A stretch of 64,000 nucleotides of DNA from Micromonospora sp. WMMD1128 (GTDB lineage Bacteria; Actinomycetota; Actinomycetes; Mycobacteriales; Micromonosporaceae), in the NCBI RefSeq assembly GCF_027497235.1, contig NZ_CP114902.1, positions 5,730,001 to 5,794,000 of the forward strand. The letters run 5' to 3'. The translations under genes were made by a program, and so were the position numbers. Shown here one piece after another: positions 40,168 to 49,276 of this stretch. Positions within the stretch are counted from its first letter, which is position 1. The number at the start of each line of letters is the position of its first letter. Under the pieces are notes generated by a model. The model saw nothing but the letters and a program-made list of their open reading frames with translations. It had not been told where the DNA came from and did not search any database.

Positions 40168-43100
40168 TCAGCTCTCCGGCACGTCGATGTCGGTGTCGGT
40201 CAGGGCGGACGGAGTGACGTCGCCGTCGCCGTCGCGTAGGCCGCGGATGGTGGCGGCGTTGGCGGCGGCGTCCAGGCTGCACGGGTGGCTGCGCCCGAGA
40301 TAGTGCACGCTGTTCAGATGTGCCTCGTCCTGGATGCGCAGGGCCTCGTCCAGGTCGCCCCGCGCCGCCAGGTGGCCGGCCTGGGCGTTGATCGCCGTCA
40401 GGGTCCACGGGTGTACGTCACCGAGTCGCGCCCGCAGGGTGCGCAGGCCACGCTCCCCGTCCCGGACGGCCTGGTCGTGCTCGCCGGCGCCGCGCAGGAA
40501 CAGCCCGACGTCGACCGAGCAGGCGGCGATGAAGGGGTGCCCGGTCTCCAGTTGCCGCTCGTAGCCGCGCAGGCAGCGGATGCCGTTCTCGACGGCGACG
40601 CCGAGGTCACCGGCCCGGTAGTAGTCCACGGCCATGCTCAGCAGGCTCGCGCGGGTCAGCGGATGGTCCTCGCCGAGGTGGCTACGGTAGCCGAGGTAGG
40701 TCTCCGAGCTGCGGTTCTTGGCGGCGACGGTGGAGCCCAGGCGTCGTTCGGTGACGGCGAGGGTGCGGTTGACCCGCAGCTCCTCGAGCGGGCTGGCGGC
40801 CGGCAACTGGTGGATCCGCTCCAGCGCCTCGCGCAGGGTCGCCAGCGACAGGTCGTAGGCGCCGACCTCGCGCTCCAGCGTGCCCACCACGCAGGCCGCC
40901 CGCCAGACCCGGGAGTCCTCCGGCCCCAACAGGGCCATCCGGCGGTCGCGTTCCATCCGGGCCAACCGCAGCGCCTCCCGGGCGTCGCCGGTGAGCAGGA
41001 AGGACAGGGCGAGGTTGTTGACCGCCATCCGGGTGTTCGGATGGTCGTCGCCGACGACCTTGCGGAACCCGGCGAAGGTGGCCTGGTCCTCGACGAGGGC
41101 GTCCTCGAAACGGCCGAGGCCGCGCAGGTCCCCACCTCGGCCGCGACCGGCGACAAGCGTGCGGTAGTGCCGAAGCCCGTAGCGGCGGCGCTGCTCGCTG
41201 AGCACCTGCTCGTCGAGGCGCAGGGCATCGGCGTACTGGCCGAGGGCGCGGTGCAGGTTGGCGGTCTGCACGAGCAGGCGCATGGTCAGTTGGTCGAGCT
41301 GACCGTCGGCGGTCCACCGTTCGCACAACGGCCGGACCAGATGCAGCGCCGACTGCCAGATGTCGCTGTCGCTCGTCAGGTAGAGGTAACGGACCTGCTT
41401 GACGACCCAGTGGCGGACCAGCCGGTGATCGGACTCCAGCGCGCCGGCCGGGACGAGGTGTCGTTGCAGCTCCTCGAAGACGTCGAGGTAGCGGCGGTCG
41501 TCGGCCTCCGGGTCGGTCGGCGCGTACCCGGCGAGGCCGTGCAGCACCTGGTCGTGGCGTTCCTGCCGGAGCGGGTCGGGGATGGCCTCGCGGAGCAGCA
41601 CCTGGATGGCGCGGTGCATGCGCAGCGCGGCGCCGCGTCCCCAGTCGACGTCGTAGAGGCCGAAGCGCGCGCCGACGGTCAGTACCAGGTCGATCTCGCC
41701 GGCGGTGAGCAGCAACTCCTCGGCGTCGACGTCCGCGGCGGCGGCGAGCTGGGTCAGCATCGACGTGGAGCGCAGCAGCGGCAGCCCGATGCCCTCGGGG
41801 GAGAGGAACGCGGCGAGTTCGGCCAGGCGCACCGCCAGTGGCCCGAACTCGATGTCGTCGAGGGTGCGCAGCGTGATGTCCAGGACCCGGGCCACGGTGG
41901 AGGTGTGCGAACCAGGGATGCGTTCGTCGTCCTCCTGGGCGCTGTGTCGGCGCAGCTCGTCGAGCAGTTCGGTGACGCTGCGGCCCACCGCTTCCAGGTT
42001 GGGCAGACCCTCGTCCTCGAAGGCGCGGGTGCGTTCCCGGATCCAGGCGGTGGCCAGTCGCAGGGCCAGCGGCAGGTGTTCCAGCGCGGCGGCGATGGTC
42101 CGCGCGTCGTCGGTGCTGACGCCGAGCACCCGGCGCAGCATCGCGATGCTCTCGTCGCCGCTGAAGGCGGCGACCTCAAGCGGTGAGGGCAGGTCCGGGG
42201 AGCCGTCGTCCCGGGAGGTGATGAGCACGTGGCCGGTGCCGTCGCGGGGGCGCAGCCGCTGCACCACCTCGGCGTTGTCGGCGTTGTCATAGATCAACAA
42301 CCATCGGGCGATGCCGCCGCGGGTGGAGAGCGCGGTGAGCGCCGCCTCCGCCGCCCCGGTGCCGTCCACGGCGTTGATCTCGTCGGCCAGCTCAGCGAGG
42401 CTGGTCTGGACCGTGTCCCGGTCCTGCGCCGGGATCCACCAGACCACGTCGTAGTCGTAGGCGAACCGGTGGGCGAACTCGCGGGCCAACTCGCTCTTGC
42501 CGACGCCGGCGCCGCCGGTGAGCGTCACCGGGCTGCCGTCGACGCCCAAGCGGTCACGCAGCCGTTCCAGGTATTCCTCCCGGCCGACGAAGGACCGGTT
42601 GCGGGGCGGCAGGTTGTGCCGCGGCCGGCGGTCCGGCTCGGCCGGGTAGCGTGGCGCGGTGCGCAGGTCGGCGGCGGAGGCGGCGGGGGCGATCAGGCCG
42701 AGTCGGCTCAGCAGCAGCGACTGCGCCCGGTCCTGGTCCACGTCGCGCAGGTCGACGACCCGCAGTGGGTCGATCTTCTGGTCGGTCTCGCGGCCGGTGA
42801 CCAGAACGGCGAGCATCTCGGCGTCGTCGGCCTGCGCGGGCAGGGTGGACAGGGCGGTGCCGACCGCCCGCAGGACGTTCGGGGAGACGACGGCAAGCAC
42901 GGTGGCGTCGCCCGGGTAGGCGGGCGGGGTGCCGGACCGCAGGGCGCGGGGATGGACGGTGACGCTGGCCCGGCGCAGATGCCCGCAGATCCAGTCCACC
43001 CAGGGCCGGTCGGCCGGGTCGTAGAGCACGACGATGTCGTCGGCGCTCTCCGCCCGTTCCAGCAGGACACCCCGGCGGTAGCGGCGCCGGATCCGCTCCG

Positions 43101-43995
43101 GCACGGCCGCCGCCCGCGTCACCGTGCCCTCGCTGATCCACGCCGTCATCCGTTCGTACGCCGACAGCAGGCTGCCGTCGGCGTCGGGCGGATCGGCAAG
43201 CACGGCCAGCACGTCGTCGTAGGTGTCGTAGGTCTGCTCCGGCACCTCGACGATCTCCACCGACCCGCCGGGCGACTGCGCGTCGGACTCGTCGAGCAGG
43301 CCGGCGAAGGCGCGGCGGGCGGTGTCGCGTGCCTCGCCGTACGACGGGTGGTTGACGTCGCGCAGGGTCGGCGCGGCGAGGATCCGGATGCCGCCGGCGG
43401 CCTGCCGGCGCAACTCCACGGCGAGCTCGGCGGCCTGGTGCATGGCCGGCCGCCGGGGCGGCATGCTGACCACCGCGATGTCGCTGAGCGCCGCGGCGTG
43501 GGTGATGCCGGGCAGGGTGAGGTCCACCGGGGTGTCGATGAGGACGTAGTCGTAGTCGGTCTGTCGCAGCAGTTGCCGGAGCCGCACCGGGTCGCCGTCG
43601 GGACGGGTCACCGCGTCCGCGCCGACGCCGACCATCGCGAAACCGAAACTCGATCCGGGCATCGCATAGTGGTAGAGCGTGCCCTGGTGCGGCGCGGCGG
43701 GGGCGTTCAACGCGAGGGCACGGTGCGACGGCCCGTCCGGGTGCGGGCTGATCAGCGTCGCCAGCTCGGGGCCGAGGGCGGTGGCGGCCGACGCGGCGTC
43801 CACCTGGAACGAGCGCAGGTAGTCGTAGACCCGCGGGGTCCGGGCGCACCAGTCCACCGCGAGGACACGCTTTCCGTTACCGGCGAGGATCCAGGCGATG
43901 TTGGCCACCGCGCTGCTGCGCCCGGTGCCGCTGGCGGGCGAGACGAAGGACACGATGGTCCCGGCGACGCCGGGGGTGTCGTCAGTCGCGGCCAT
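40168..43995 (-). CDS. fxsT: FxsT: FxSxx-system P-loop / TIR-like / NB-ARC / TPR protein
   Basis: 1,275 residues in four parts. Residues 13-35 carry a ParA/MinD-like P-loop 'SPASGTGRSSAVANIAWILA' with 'DYDYVLIDTPVDLTL' as Walker B (147-161). 'ADDIVVLYDPADRPWVDWIC' (318-337) begins a TIR-like domain to about 435. 'RSFVGREEYLERLRDRL' and 'VTLTGGAGVGKSELAREFAH' (467-509) open an NB-ARC STAND ATPase with 'RWLLIYDNADNAEVV'. TPR repeats fill the last 400 residues. This architecture is that of the TPR protein of FxSxx-COOH peptide systems. It probably recognises the modified peptide or a signal. Its ATG overlaps the precursor gene end by 14 bp, so the two are co-translated. Confidence 0.9.
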   Translation of the reverse strand: MAATDDTPGVAGTIVSFVSPASGTGRSSAVANIAWILAGNGKRVLAVDWCARTPRVYDYLRSFQVDAASAATALGPELATLISPHPDGPSHRALALNAPAAPHQGTLYHYAMPGSSFGFAMVGVGADAVTRPDGDPVRLRQLLRQTDYDYVLIDTPVDLTLPGITHAAALSDIAVVSMPPRRPAMHQAAELAVELRRQAAGGIRILAAPTLRDVNHPSYGEARDTARRAFAGLLDESDAQSPGGSVEIVEVPEQTYDTYDDVLAVLADPPDADGSLLSAYERMTAWISEGTVTRAAAVPERIRRRYRRGVLLERAESADDIVVLYDPADRPWVDWICGHLRRASVTVHPRALRSGTPPAYPGDATVLAVVSPNVLRAVGTALSTLPAQADDAEMLAVLVTGRETDQKIDPLRVVDLRDVDQDRAQSLLLSRLGLIAPAASAADLRTAPRYPAEPDRRPRHNLPPRNRSFVGREEYLERLRDRLGVDGSPVTLTGGAGVGKSELAREFAHRFAYDYDVVWWIPAQDRDTVQTSLAELADEINAVDGTGAAEAALTALSTRGGIARWLLIYDNADNAEVVQRLRPRDGTGHVLITSRDDGSPDLPSPLEVAAFSGDESIAMLRRVLGVSTDDARTIAAALEHLPLALRLATAWIRERTRAFEDEGLPNLEAVGRSVTELLDELRRHSAQEDDERIPGSHTSTVARVLDITLRTLDDIEFGPLAVRLAELAAFLSPEGIGLPLLRSTSMLTQLAAAADVDAEELLLTAGEIDLVLTVGARFGLYDVDWGRGAALRMHRAIQVLLREAIPDPLRQERHDQVLHGLAGYAPTDPEADDRRYLDVFEELQRHLVPAGALESDHRLVRHWVVKQVRYLYLTSDSDIWQSALHLVRPLCERWTADGQLDQLTMRLLVQTANLHRALGQYADALRLDEQVLSEQRRRYGLRHYRTLVAGRGRGGDLRGLGRFEDALVEDQATFAGFRKVVGDDHPNTRMAVNNLALSFLLTGDAREALRLARMERDRRMALLGPEDSRVWRAACVVGTLEREVGAYDLSLATLREALERIHQLPAASPLEELRVNRTLAVTERRLGSTVAAKNRSSETYLGYRSHLGEDHPLTRASLLSMAVDYYRAGDLGVAVENGIRCLRGYERQLETGHPFIAACSVDVGLFLRGAGEHDQAVRDGERGLRTLRARLGDVHPWTLTAINAQAGHLAARGDLDEALRIQDEAHLNSVHYLGRSHPCSLDAAANAATIRGLRDGDGDVTPSALTDTDIDVPES

Positions 43996-44164
43996 CGAGT
44001 GCGCTCTCGAAGCCCGCGTACTGGTCGCCCGGGTCCGCGCTGCGGCGTTCCAGGCGATGCAGCGCGGCCACGAGCACCGCGCTGGGCACCGCGTCGAGCG
44101 CGGTCAGATCCACCTCAGTGAGATCGATGAGATCGGAACGCAACATGTCCCCCTCCGCGTCCAT
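43982..44164 (-). CDS. fxsA: FxSxx-type RiPP precursor peptide
   Basis: 60 residues. 'MLRSDLIDLTEVDLTALDAV' and 'SAVLVAALHRLERR' are the leader-like acidic and helical part seen in FxSxx-COOH proteins. It ends 'YAGFESALDGRD': the F-x-S-x-x core (FESAL) is present but followed by four more residues, whereas the family normally ends right at FxSxx. FxsB-type radical SAM enzymes join aromatic or other side chains to nearby beta-carbons in this core. The upstream start at 44,164 has GGGGG before it; an internal ATG (44,146) with GAGGGGG is equally possible. Divergent from fxsB across a 222-bp promoter gap. Confidence 0.85.
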   Translation of the reverse strand: MDAEGDMLRSDLIDLTEVDLTALDAVPSAVLVAALHRLERRSADPGDQYAGFESALDGRD

Positions 44165-44386
44165 CCCCCGATCACCGCCTGTCTTCGCATGTGGCTCCGG
44201 GTGGTGTCACCACGGATTCGGATATCGACCGGTGGCCAGATCCGCTGCGTAGGTTCATGATAACGGTGCGCTGCATCCATGGTGGCCTGCATTCCTCGCC
44301 GCGCGCCGATTGAACGGCATCCGTCGATGTATGCTGGATGTTCCCGTAGCGGCCGGACGGCCCCTCACCTCACGGCGGAGTGGCTG

Positions 44387-45556
44387 ATGCCCGGACCCGA
44401 TCACGGCCCAAGGATGTCGGCCGTCCCGTTCCGGCAGTTCGTGCTCAAGCTGCACAGTCGCTGTGACCTCGCCTGCGACCACTGCTACGTCTACACCAAG
44501 GCCGACCAGGGCTGGCGATCCCAGCCCCGAACCATGCCGCCGGAGGTGCTGCACCGGACCGCCCAGCGCATCGGCGAGCACGCCCGCGCCCACCGGCTCC
44601 GTCGGGTCGACGTCGTCCTGCACGGCGGGGAACCGCTGCTGGCCGGGCCCGCGCGGATGCGCGCGGCCGTGACGACCCTCCGGCAGGCCGCCACGCCCGT
44701 CCCGGTCCGCGTGACGGTGCAGACAAACGCGGTACGACTGGACGAGACGTTCCTGCGCCTGTTCGACCGGCTCGACGTCCGGGTCAGCGTCAGCCTGGAC
44801 GGCGACCGGACCGGGCACGACCGGCACCGGCGCGGCCCGGACGGCCGGGGCAGCCACACCCGGGTCGAGGCGGCCCTGCGTCGGCTGACCACCGACTTCC
44901 CGCACCTGTTCAACGGTCTGCTCTGCACCGTCGACCTGCGCAACGACCCGGTCACCACCTACCGCGCGCTGCTGACGCACCGGCCCCCGGCGGTCGACTT
45001 CCTGCTGCCGCACGGCACCTGGGCCGCGCCCCCGCCCGGTCGCGCCTCCGACCCCCGCCGCACCCCGTACGCGCGCTGGCTGGCCGCCGTCTTCGACGAG
45101 TGGTACCACACGCCCGGGCAGCGCACCGGCGTCCGCCTCTTCGACGAGATCATCCAACTGCTGCTCGGCGGGACGTCCCGGCTCACCGGGGTCGGCACCG
45201 GCCCGCTCGCCGTGGCGGTGGTGCAGAGCGACGGCGCGATCGAGTTGGACGACACGCTCGCCGCCGCGTACCCCGGCGCGGCCGGCACCGGGTTGCACGT
45301 GACCCGGCACTCCTTCGACACCGCGCTGCGGCTGCCGGTTGTCCGGGCCCAGCAGGCGGGCGCCGCCGGGCTGTGTGCGACCTGCCGGGCCTGCGACCTG
45401 CACCGGGTGTGCGGCGGCGGGCTGCGCACCCACCGGTACCGGGCCGGCACCGGCTTCGACAACCCGTCGGTCTACTGCCCCGACCTGTACGCCCTCATCG
45501 GACACATCCACCGGACGGTGGCCCGGGACGTGACCGCGGTCCGGGCGGCGTCGTGA
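44387..45556 (+). CDS. fxsB: FxsB-family radical SAM/SPASM cyclophane-forming enzyme
   Basis: 389 residues from the ATG in 'MPGPDHGPRMSAVPFRQF' (GGAG upstream). 'KLHSRCDLACDHCYVYTKAD' holds the CxxxCxxC cluster for the SAM [4Fe-4S] centre (about residues 28-35), 'RVDVVLHGGEPLLAGP' is the GGE motif, and 'VQTNAVRLDETFL' and 'DVRVSVSLDGDRTGHDRHR' are further AdoMet-contact segments. 'AAGLCATCRACDLHRVCGGG' and 'YCPDLYALIGH' make the C-terminal SPASM cluster. It would install the cross-link in the precursor encoded divergently at 43,982. Many family members carry a fused HExxH domain; here that domain is a separate, overlapping gene. Confidence 0.92.
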   Translation: MPGPDHGPRMSAVPFRQFVLKLHSRCDLACDHCYVYTKADQGWRSQPRTMPPEVLHRTAQRIGEHARAHRLRRVDVVLHGGEPLLAGPARMRAAVTTLRQAATPVPVRVTVQTNAVRLDETFLRLFDRLDVRVSVSLDGDRTGHDRHRRGPDGRGSHTRVEAALRRLTTDFPHLFNGLLCTVDLRNDPVTTYRALLTHRPPAVDFLLPHGTWAAPPPGRASDPRRTPYARWLAAVFDEWYHTPGQRTGVRLFDEIIQLLLGGTSRLTGVGTGPLAVAVVQSDGAIELDDTLAAAYPGAAGTGLHVTRHSFDTALRLPVVRAQQAGAAGLCATCRACDLHRVCGGGLRTHRYRAGTGFDNPSVYCPDLYALIGHIHRTVARDVTAVRAAS

Positions 45557-46857
45557 CCCTCCCCCACCACCTCCTGCCCGGAGGCGTCCTCGACGAACTC
45601 GCCGCCGGCCGGGGCGGGGCCGACGCCGTCGCGCGGTTGCGCTCCGCGCAGCACAGCAAGACCCTGCTGCTGGTCCGGGCGCTGACGCTGCTGCTGGGTG
45701 AGGCGGCCCACCCGGACCTGCCCGCGGTCGAGGCGGCCTACCGGGTGCTGGCCGGGTCGGATCCGCGGGCCCGGGCGGCGGCGCTGGGCCATCCGCCGGT
45801 CGCCGCCTGGGCGTTCGGCACCGCCTCGCTGCTGCGGAGCGGGCGGAGCGCCCCGTACCCCGGGTTGCTGGCGGCCGTGGCCGTGGTCGCGGCCGTCCGC
45901 GCCGGCGCGGACGCCGACCTCGACGTGCCGTTGCCGCCCGGCGGGCCGGGCCGGCTCGACCTGCCCGGGCTCGGCACCCTCGCCGTTCCGGCCGGTGCGA
46001 CCCGCGCGTCGGTGCGGTGCGTCGACGGGCGGCTGCGGGTGCGTTGCGCGGGCGAGCGGGTCGAGGTCGACGACGTGCGGGCGGCCGGGCCGGGCTGGAC
46101 CCCGCTGCCCCGGATGGGGTTCCGCCGCCAGGGCCTACCGCTGTCGCTGGTGGTGGACACCCCCGGTTGGCAGCACGTCCCCGGGGTACGCCTCGACGGA
46201 CCCCGGACCGACCACAGGTGGCGGCACCGCCTCGACGGGGCGTGGCGGCTCCTGGTCGACGACCACCGGCCGGTCGCCGAGGAGGTGTCCGCCGCCATGC
46301 GGGTGCTGATACCCGTCCGCGCGCCCCGGGCCGGCACCCGCAGCGGCACCTTCCACCACGCGTTCGGGTCGGTGGCGATGTCGCATCCGCTCGACGCCCG
46401 GACCGCGGCGGTCACCCTGGCCCACGAGATCCAGCACCTGAAGCTGGCCGCGCTCGCCGACATGTTCGCCCTGCTCGAACCCGGGCCGACCGAGCTGTTC
46501 TACGCGCCGTGGCGCACCGACCCCCGGCCACTGGAGGGCCTGCTGCACGGCGCGTACGCCCACCTCGGGGTGGCCCGGTTCTGGCGTCGGCAGGCGGACA
46601 CCGCCCGCACCCGGGCGCAGCGGCACCACGCCCGGGTCGAGGGGGTCAGGTGGAGCCGGGCGGTGGCCGACGTCCTGCCGGTCCTGTGCGCGCGACGCCG
46701 GCTCACCCCGGTCGGCCGGCGGCTCGTCGACGGGATGGCCCGGGTGCTCGACGGATGGGCCGGTGAGCCGGTCGCCCCCGACGCGGCGGCCGAGGCCGGG
46801 CGCCTGCTGGCGGCGCACCGCGCCCGCTGGGACCACCAGCACGCGCCGACCGGCTGA
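45553..46857 (+). CDS. HExxH-domain protein, putative RiPP beta-hydroxylase
   Basis: 434 residues; the GTG overlaps the fxsB stop (GTGA). The C-terminal half contains 'DARTAAVTLAHEIQHLKLAA' with HEIQH as the HExxH motif (about residues 288-292) and further Glu/His residues ('GLLHGAYAHLGVARFWRR'), matching the HExxH domain often fused to FxsB. This domain family has been named alpha-ketoglutarate-dependent peptide beta-hydroxylase, using HExxH as an iron site. The N-terminal half ('LPHHLLPGGVLDELAAGRGG', then 'HSKTLLLVRALTLLL') is helical and probably binds the peptide. It likely adds a second modification after FxsB. A protease role for HExxH cannot be excluded from sequence alone. Confidence 0.8.
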   Translation: MTLPHHLLPGGVLDELAAGRGGADAVARLRSAQHSKTLLLVRALTLLLGEAAHPDLPAVEAAYRVLAGSDPRARAAALGHPPVAAWAFGTASLLRSGRSAPYPGLLAAVAVVAAVRAGADADLDVPLPPGGPGRLDLPGLGTLAVPAGATRASVRCVDGRLRVRCAGERVEVDDVRAAGPGWTPLPRMGFRRQGLPLSLVVDTPGWQHVPGVRLDGPRTDHRWRHRLDGAWRLLVDDHRPVAEEVSAAMRVLIPVRAPRAGTRSGTFHHAFGSVAMSHPLDARTAAVTLAHEIQHLKLAALADMFALLEPGPTELFYAPWRTDPRPLEGLLHGAYAHLGVARFWRRQADTARTRAQRHHARVEGVRWSRAVADVLPVLCARRRLTPVGRRLVDGMARVLDGWAGEPVAPDAAAEAGRLLAAHRARWDHQHAPTG

Positions 46858-46879
46858 CATCCGCCTTCCCGACCTCCAC

Positions 46880-46891
46880 TACGCTGACTCC
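46880..46891 (+). promoter_or_regulatory. Possible leaderless promoter -10 box
   Basis: TACGCT at 46,880-46,885 lies six bases before the ATG at 46,892, which has no ribosome-binding site. This spacing would put the transcription start on the ATG, giving a leaderless message, common in actinomycetes. No convincing -35 box at 17-18 bp. Confidence 0.35.
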
Positions 46892-47674
46892 ATGGGGGAG
46901 GGTAACGGCAACGCCACGCGCCGTGAGTGTTTCGTCATCGCGCCGATCGGTCCCGACGGCTCGGAGATCCGCCGACGCAGCGACCAGATCCTCAACTACC
47001 TGATCCGACCGGTGGTTGAGGCACGGGGCTTCGTCGCCGTGCGCGGCGACGAGATCGAGCGGGCCGGGCTGATCACCTCGCAGGTGCTGGACCGGATCAT
47101 TCAGAACGAGCTGGTCGTCGCCGACCTCACCGACCAGAACGCCAACGTCTTCTACGAGTTGGCGGTGCGGCACGCGTTACGCCGGCCGTTCGTGCAGTTG
47201 ATGGCGAAGGACCAGCAGTTGCCCTTCGACGTGCAGGGCATGCGGACCATCCTGGTCGACCACACCGACCTCGACAGCGTGGAGTCCGCCAAGCAGCAGC
47301 TGGGCCGGGCGATCGACGCGATGAGCAGCGAGACCGACATCGTCACCCCGATGTCCGTCGCGCTCACCCTGCAGGATCTGCGCGGCTCGTCCAGCCCCCG
47401 GGAGGCCGGGCTGTCCCAGATCATCGAGACGCTGCCGCAGATGATGGACATCCTCCAGGACCTGCACCGCCACCTGGGCATGGGTGGCGCGACCGGCGGC
47501 GGGTCGGACGACGAGGACCACAGGCGGCTGCGGAGCCTGTTGGAGTCGTTGGCGGCGCGCGGCGGGGTGACGGAGGACGAGCTGTCCGGGCTGTTGGGTG
47601 GGGGCAGCAGCAAGTTCGAGCGGTGGGTCGAGGCCCTGATCCAGCGGGCCGGACGAAACCACCACGCCGGCTGA
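46892..47674 (+). CDS. Nucleoside 2-deoxyribosyltransferase-like protein
   Basis: 260 residues. 'RRECFVIAPIGPDGSEIRRR' then 'LNYLIRPVVEARGFVAVRGDEI' and 'LVVADLTDQNANVFYELAVRHALRRPFVQL' match the DRTG/NDT-related Rossmann fold (about residues 9-110), in which the Glu of 'YELAVRHA' is the catalytic-type residue. Members of this fold cleave or sense nucleotide derivatives and often serve in defence or signalling. The C-terminus has a helical region 'IIETLPQMMDILQDLHRHLG' and an acidic tail. It follows the RiPP genes by 34 bp but has its own putative leaderless start, so operon membership is uncertain. Confidence 0.7.
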   Translation: MGEGNGNATRRECFVIAPIGPDGSEIRRRSDQILNYLIRPVVEARGFVAVRGDEIERAGLITSQVLDRIIQNELVVADLTDQNANVFYELAVRHALRRPFVQLMAKDQQLPFDVQGMRTILVDHTDLDSVESAKQQLGRAIDAMSSETDIVTPMSVALTLQDLRGSSSPREAGLSQIIETLPQMMDILQDLHRHLGMGGATGGGSDDEDHRRLRSLLESLAARGGVTEDELSGLLGGGSSKFERWVEALIQRAGRNHHAG

Positions 47675-48137
47675 GCACGGCGCGGGCGCGGGCCCGGGTG
47701 ACGCATCGACGCTCACCCATTGAAGATGTTAACGATAACATGTAATCTTCCCGGCGACGGAGCGAAGGGCACGCTCCCCATCGGATCGCCGAGCCGCGAA
47801 GGCAACCGGGACCACCGTGTTCCCGTGCCGTCCGCCGGTGACCGTCCGGGCGAACCGCCGGCGCCGCGCGCCGCAGCGGACGCCGGGCGTCGAGCCGCTG
47901 CGCACCCCACCCGCACGTTCCCGCGCCCGGCCACAACTCCCGCCTCCACCCGCCCGGCCCGCGGTCGCGCACGGCACCGCCGGCCGTTCCGTCCCAGAGG
48001 GAGCGTCCCTTGTCAGAAATCAGACCGCTACTTCCCCGTTGCGCGGGGAGCACCGCCGCCGGCCTCCCGGCGGACGCCACCGAGAACGCCGTTCGGGCCG
48101 ACACCGTCGCCGCCGGACACCGGCAGGAGGGCTGACC
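47675..48137. other. Gene-free 463-bp region with LacI-type operator
   Basis: No open frame here has support from codon use or a known family. The region contains the ATGTTA/TAACAT palindrome (47,726-47,741) at its start and a long leader before the esterase gene. I see no recognised riboswitch, tRNA or repeat. Confidence 0.6.
47726..47741. promoter_or_regulatory. LacI-type operator ATGTTA-ACGA-TAACAT
   Basis: A 16-bp palindrome with perfect 6-bp arms around the centre ACGA, the TTA(A/n)CG(A/n)TAA pattern of LacI-family regulators. It lies about 400 bp before the CE3 esterase start and in front of the esterase/GH43 pair, so it probably gives induction by a hemicellulose-derived sugar. Confidence 0.6.
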
Positions 48138-49256
48138 ATGCGTACACGGAGGAGATTCTTCGTCGCGGCGGCCCTCGCGGTCGCGACGGCCGCGATCGGC
48201 GCGGCGACCGTCACCGGGCCGGCGGGCGCCGAGTCCAACGGCGGAGTACGGGTCATGCCGCTCGGCGACTCGATCACCGAGGGCACCCAGGTGCCGGGGG
48301 GTTACCGGATCGGCCTGTGGCAGCGGCTGAACAGCGCCGGATACCGGGTCGACCTCGTCGGCTCGCAGTACAACGGGCCGGGGAACCTGGGCGACCACGA
48401 CCACGAGGGGCACCCCGGCTGGCGAATCGACCAGATCGACGCCAACATCGTCGGCTGGCTGCGCAACACCACTCCGCGGACGGTGCTGTTGCACATCGGC
48501 ACCAACGACATCCTGCAGAACTACAACGTGTCGGGTGCGCCGAACCGGCTGTCCAGCCTGATCGACAAGATCACCGCGACCGCGCCGGATGCCGAGGTCT
48601 TCGTCGCGCAACTCATCCCGCTGTCCAATTCGGGCCAGGAGTCGGCGGTCCGCACCTTCAACGCCGCGATTCCCGGCATCGTGCAGAGCAAGGTGAACGC
48701 CGGCAAGCGCGTCCACCTGGTCGACATGCACTCCGCGCTCAACACGAGCGACCTGATCGACGGCATCCACCCGACCGCCAACGGCTACGACAAGATGGCC
48801 GCCGTCTGGTACAACGCGTTGCGCGCGGTGCCCGGCAGCATCGGCAACGTGGGCGGGTCGACCACGCCCCCGCCGACGACGGCGCCCCCGACTACCCCGC
48901 CGCCGACGACCCCGCCCCCGACGACTCCGCCGCCGACCACGCCACCGCCGGGTGGCGGGGCCTGCACCGCCACCTACGCCCTGGCCGGGCAGTGGCCGGG
49001 CGGGTTCCAGGCCACCGTGACCGTCACCGCCGGCGGCGCGGCCATCTCCGGCTGGACCGTCACCTGGACCTGGGCCAACGGTCAGACCATCAGCCAGTCG
49101 TGGAGCGCCACGATCAGCGGCAGCGGCGCCGCCGTCACCGCACGCAACGTCAGCTACAACGGCGCGTTGGGAGCCGGCGCCAGCACCCAGTTCGGCTTCC
49201 TCGGCTCCGTCAGCGGCGCCAACAACAACCCCACGCTGAGCTGCGCCGCAGCCTGA
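48138..49256 (+). CDS. Secreted SGNH/CE3-type acetyl esterase with C-terminal CBM2
   Basis: 372 residues. Signal peptide 'RRRFFVAAALAVATAAIGAA' with cleavage near 'GPAGAES'. The SGNH hydrolase domain has block I 'VMPLGDSITEGTQVPGGYR' (nucleophile Ser), block III 'VLLHIGTNDIL' and block V 'DLIDGIHPTANGYDKMA' (Asp-His). The GYR...VDLVGSQ context is typical of CE3 acetyl xylan esterases. A Thr/Pro linker of PPPTT units (about 245-275) joins a CBM2 cellulose/xylan-binding module ('CTATYALAGQWPGGFQATV ... STQFGFLGS'). The ATG is preceded by GGAGGGC. It deacetylates xylan so that GH43 and other xylanolytic enzymes can act. Confidence 0.92.
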   Translation: MRTRRRFFVAAALAVATAAIGAATVTGPAGAESNGGVRVMPLGDSITEGTQVPGGYRIGLWQRLNSAGYRVDLVGSQYNGPGNLGDHDHEGHPGWRIDQIDANIVGWLRNTTPRTVLLHIGTNDILQNYNVSGAPNRLSSLIDKITATAPDAEVFVAQLIPLSNSGQESAVRTFNAAIPGIVQSKVNAGKRVHLVDMHSALNTSDLIDGIHPTANGYDKMAAVWYNALRAVPGSIGNVGGSTTPPPTTAPPTTPPPTTPPPTTPPPTTPPPGGGACTATYALAGQWPGGFQATVTVTAGGAAISGWTVTWTWANGQTISQSWSATISGSGAAVTARNVSYNGALGAGASTQFGFLGSVSGANNNPTLSCAAA

Positions 49257-49276
49257 CCACGCATCGGAGGAGAACT

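Noticed and set aside
45553..46857. Zinc metalloprotease by HExxH alone
   Set aside because: Its coupling to an FxsB radical SAM gene favours the RiPP hydroxylase-type HExxH family; kept as an alternative only.
47742..48137. Possible riboswitch in the long leader of the CE3 esterase
   Set aside because: No recognised aptamer core; only loose GC stems that occur everywhere in this genome.
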